NCBI GenBank assembly: GCA_964023205.1
Contig: OZ026844.1
Coordinates: 31,729,326 to 31,793,325 of the forward strand
Length of the DNA: 64,000 nucleotides
Direction of reading: 5' to 3'
DNA from: Lutraria lutraria
Lineage: Eukaryota > Mollusca > Bivalvia > Venerida > Mactridae
Of the stretch, positions 62,402-64,000 are shown piece by piece; the stretch's first letter is position 1, and the number at the start of each line of letters is the position of its first letter. The notes under the pieces were generated by a model, which saw only the letters and a program-made list of their open reading frames with translations, was not told the DNA's origin and made no database searches. The translations under genes and the position numbers were made by a program.

Positions 62402-64000
62402 CTAAGTAAAAGTAAAACAAAAAAACAGCTTACAGTCAATAGTTATTACTAACCTAACACAGTTGGAGAAATAAGGCATTAAGTCAATGTCCGTAAAATA
62501 AATGTATTTATAGCAGTCTTTAAATTAAGCTCCAGGCCGAGGACTGAGTCCACACAAAATGGCTGTCCGTTCAGTTAATTTGAGGTCAGTGGTCTGACAG
62601 TCCAGTATTTTGTTCAGTGATGATTTTATCTTATTTCAGAACAAAAAATATAATGTTTTAATTGCTCTGGAAAAATATGTTTTTTAGTCAAACTATATAA
62701 ATTTTGTGCAACTTTTTTAGGTCTACTAAAGGTTCATGCTGTCCGGTATGAGTTTTTCCGTAATGACTGTATTAGTTCCAAATTTTGATATAGATCAGGT
62801 GGGTGTGACCCAGGGATGAAGCTCAGATCTTTGACATAGGTACAACATATTGAAATACAAATTAGTTTTAAGAATAAACAATCACTTTAAAGGGGCATGC
62901 CATGGAACTGAAGCGTCTCGAATATAAATCAAATTGGTATCATTTGAATGCCAAAATCAATTAATGAAAGTCCTGTAAAATATTTACGAAATGTCCCGCT
63001 ATTTGACTCAAAATACACATTTCAAGATTTACCAAACCTGCCGATTACGCCTTAGAAAATATTCGTCATTTTCATAACTCGACCCTTTCGGGATCTGTCA
63101 AAAGCGGAAAAAATGTCAACAAACTGTGAAATGGTAAGTATTGCTCATGTCATGTTCATTGTTTGCGACATAAAGCTTATCTATCGATCAATTATAGGTA
63201 AATATCATTGTTTTGCTGCTTGAAAGGCAGCGCGCACGCTAAGTTAAATTCTCAGACGAATCGGAAATATCGTTGTCGTCAATAAAAGGCTTGTAAGCCT
63301 TTTATTTAAACCGGCATATAAATACCCACGCGTGCGTTATAGGGCCATTTTTGAAGGCACATTCTTCTTTGACTTTTCGGTAATAATTGTTTTTACAAGT
63401 GATAAACGCATTTTTTGGTGTATAAAACCCAAGACACAGCAGTTCCTGGGCATGCCCCTTTAAGAAAACACAATTTATATTTTCAGGAACAATTAACAAC
63501 AGTACCATACCAATAAGATTGGGAGCCCAACACTTGATTAAACTGAATGAACTGTCCACTTCTATTCATCCAAGCTGTTACATTCTTACAGTAACAGGAA
63601 AATAATTAAAGTGCCAATTTTTATATTCTCTCAAAATTGATAAACAAAAATAAGGCTGAAAATAAAAATAAGTTTGTTTGGAGTGCTCCGATCCATAATT
63701 TCAGCACTGGGTAAGTAGGTAGGGATTTTTTTTTAATATATAAAAAAAAATTATATCTATTTTCTAAGATTTTCGTGATTAGGTAGGAACACGCCAAACA
63801 AACTTCAGTCTTCGAATTAGTGGGTTGCCCGCTGCCCGGAAGGATTTTTTCCTTCTATAAGTCTTTTGGGGGACAACCTAGTTTTAGAGAGTTTCCTTCA
63901 TTAAGTATACAGTCGGACAACCTTACACAAAAAATTAATTCAAAGACTGCAAACTTGTTTTTATTTTCAGCCTTAGTTTAAAATAGCAATTATGATCACA
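62402..64000. other. TIMMDC1-like upstream intron or flank to the window edge
   Basis: Contains the TTAA-flanked element (62891-63459) and a family H-like stretch near 63690-63800 ('gtaagtaggtagggattttt'). The first TIMMDC1 exon(s) should lie here or beyond 64000; none was identified with confidence. Confidence 0.5.
62891..63459. mobile_element. 569-bp TTAA-flanked element with inverted ends
   Basis: Inverted ends 'aggggcatgccatggaactg' and 'cagttcctgggcatgcccct' are directly bordered by TTAA (62887-62890 and 63460-63463). No transposase is encoded. piggyBac-like or Kolobok-type mobilisation is suggested by the TTAA duplication. Confidence 0.8.

Noticed and set aside
63500..63590. Candidate upstream exon of the TIMMDC1-like gene (minus strand, donor near 63510)
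   Set aside because: A donor-like gtatgg and compatible phase exist, but the acceptor lacks a pyrimidine tract and the encoded residues do not resemble TIMMDC1.

Overview
The window is eukaryotic nuclear DNA: AT-rich, with short exons bounded by clean GT-AG introns and a dense load of small interspersed repeats. The encoded proteins are animal orthologues. A selenocysteine thioredoxin-glutathione reductase with an intact glutaredoxin domain, together with the repeat families (one contains phrases such as 'gacctagtttttgaccc'), suggests a mollusc, most likely a bivalve. The bivalve assignment is inference; no taxonomic marker is present.

Layout, left to right. (1) CCDC51/MITOK-like gene, + strand, two exons (73-1921), whose intron holds a 42-bp minisatellite. 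(2) Thioredoxin-glutathione reductase (TGR), - strand, 18 coding exons (24903-4798) plus an apparent alternative mitochondrial leader exon (26332-26251). It has a C-terminal Gly-Cys-Sec-Gly and a foldable type II SECIS element in its 3' UTR (4294-4247). (3) A 51-residue single-pass membrane microprotein, + strand, two exons (27542-29168), head-to-head with TGR. (4) A claudin/PMP22-superfamily four-pass membrane protein, + strand, three exons (32602-34310). (5) A MAPKAPK2/3 (MK2-type) kinase, - strand, ten exons (44507-37924), with the p38-regulated sites and nuclear localisation signal conserved. (6) A nine-exon, 663-residue protein, + strand (47833-55366), that fuses leucine-rich repeats to an ADP-ribosylglycohydrolase (ARH/DraG) fold in which both metal-binding motifs are degenerate. 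(7) The 3' seven exons of a TIMMDC1-like gene, - strand (62401-58081); its 5' end is not securely found in the window.

Three genes are mitochondrial or potentially so (CCDC51, TGR leader form, TIMMDC1), but nothing suggests an operon-like unit; they look like ordinary neighbours. Claudin-like/MK2 and LRR-ARH/TIMMDC1 are convergent pairs; TGR/microprotein and MK2/LRR-ARH are divergent.

Introns and intergenic DNA are filled with repeats: two terminal-inverted-repeat MITE families (A and B), tRNA-derived SINEs, TTAA-flanked elements, a 76-bp palindromic element found twice (once nested in a MITE), and several longer dispersed families. No rRNA gene, functional tRNA gene, CRISPR array or autonomous transposase was recognised. 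All exon models were built by eye from reading frame, splice signals and remembered family similarity; no transcript or database evidence was available.
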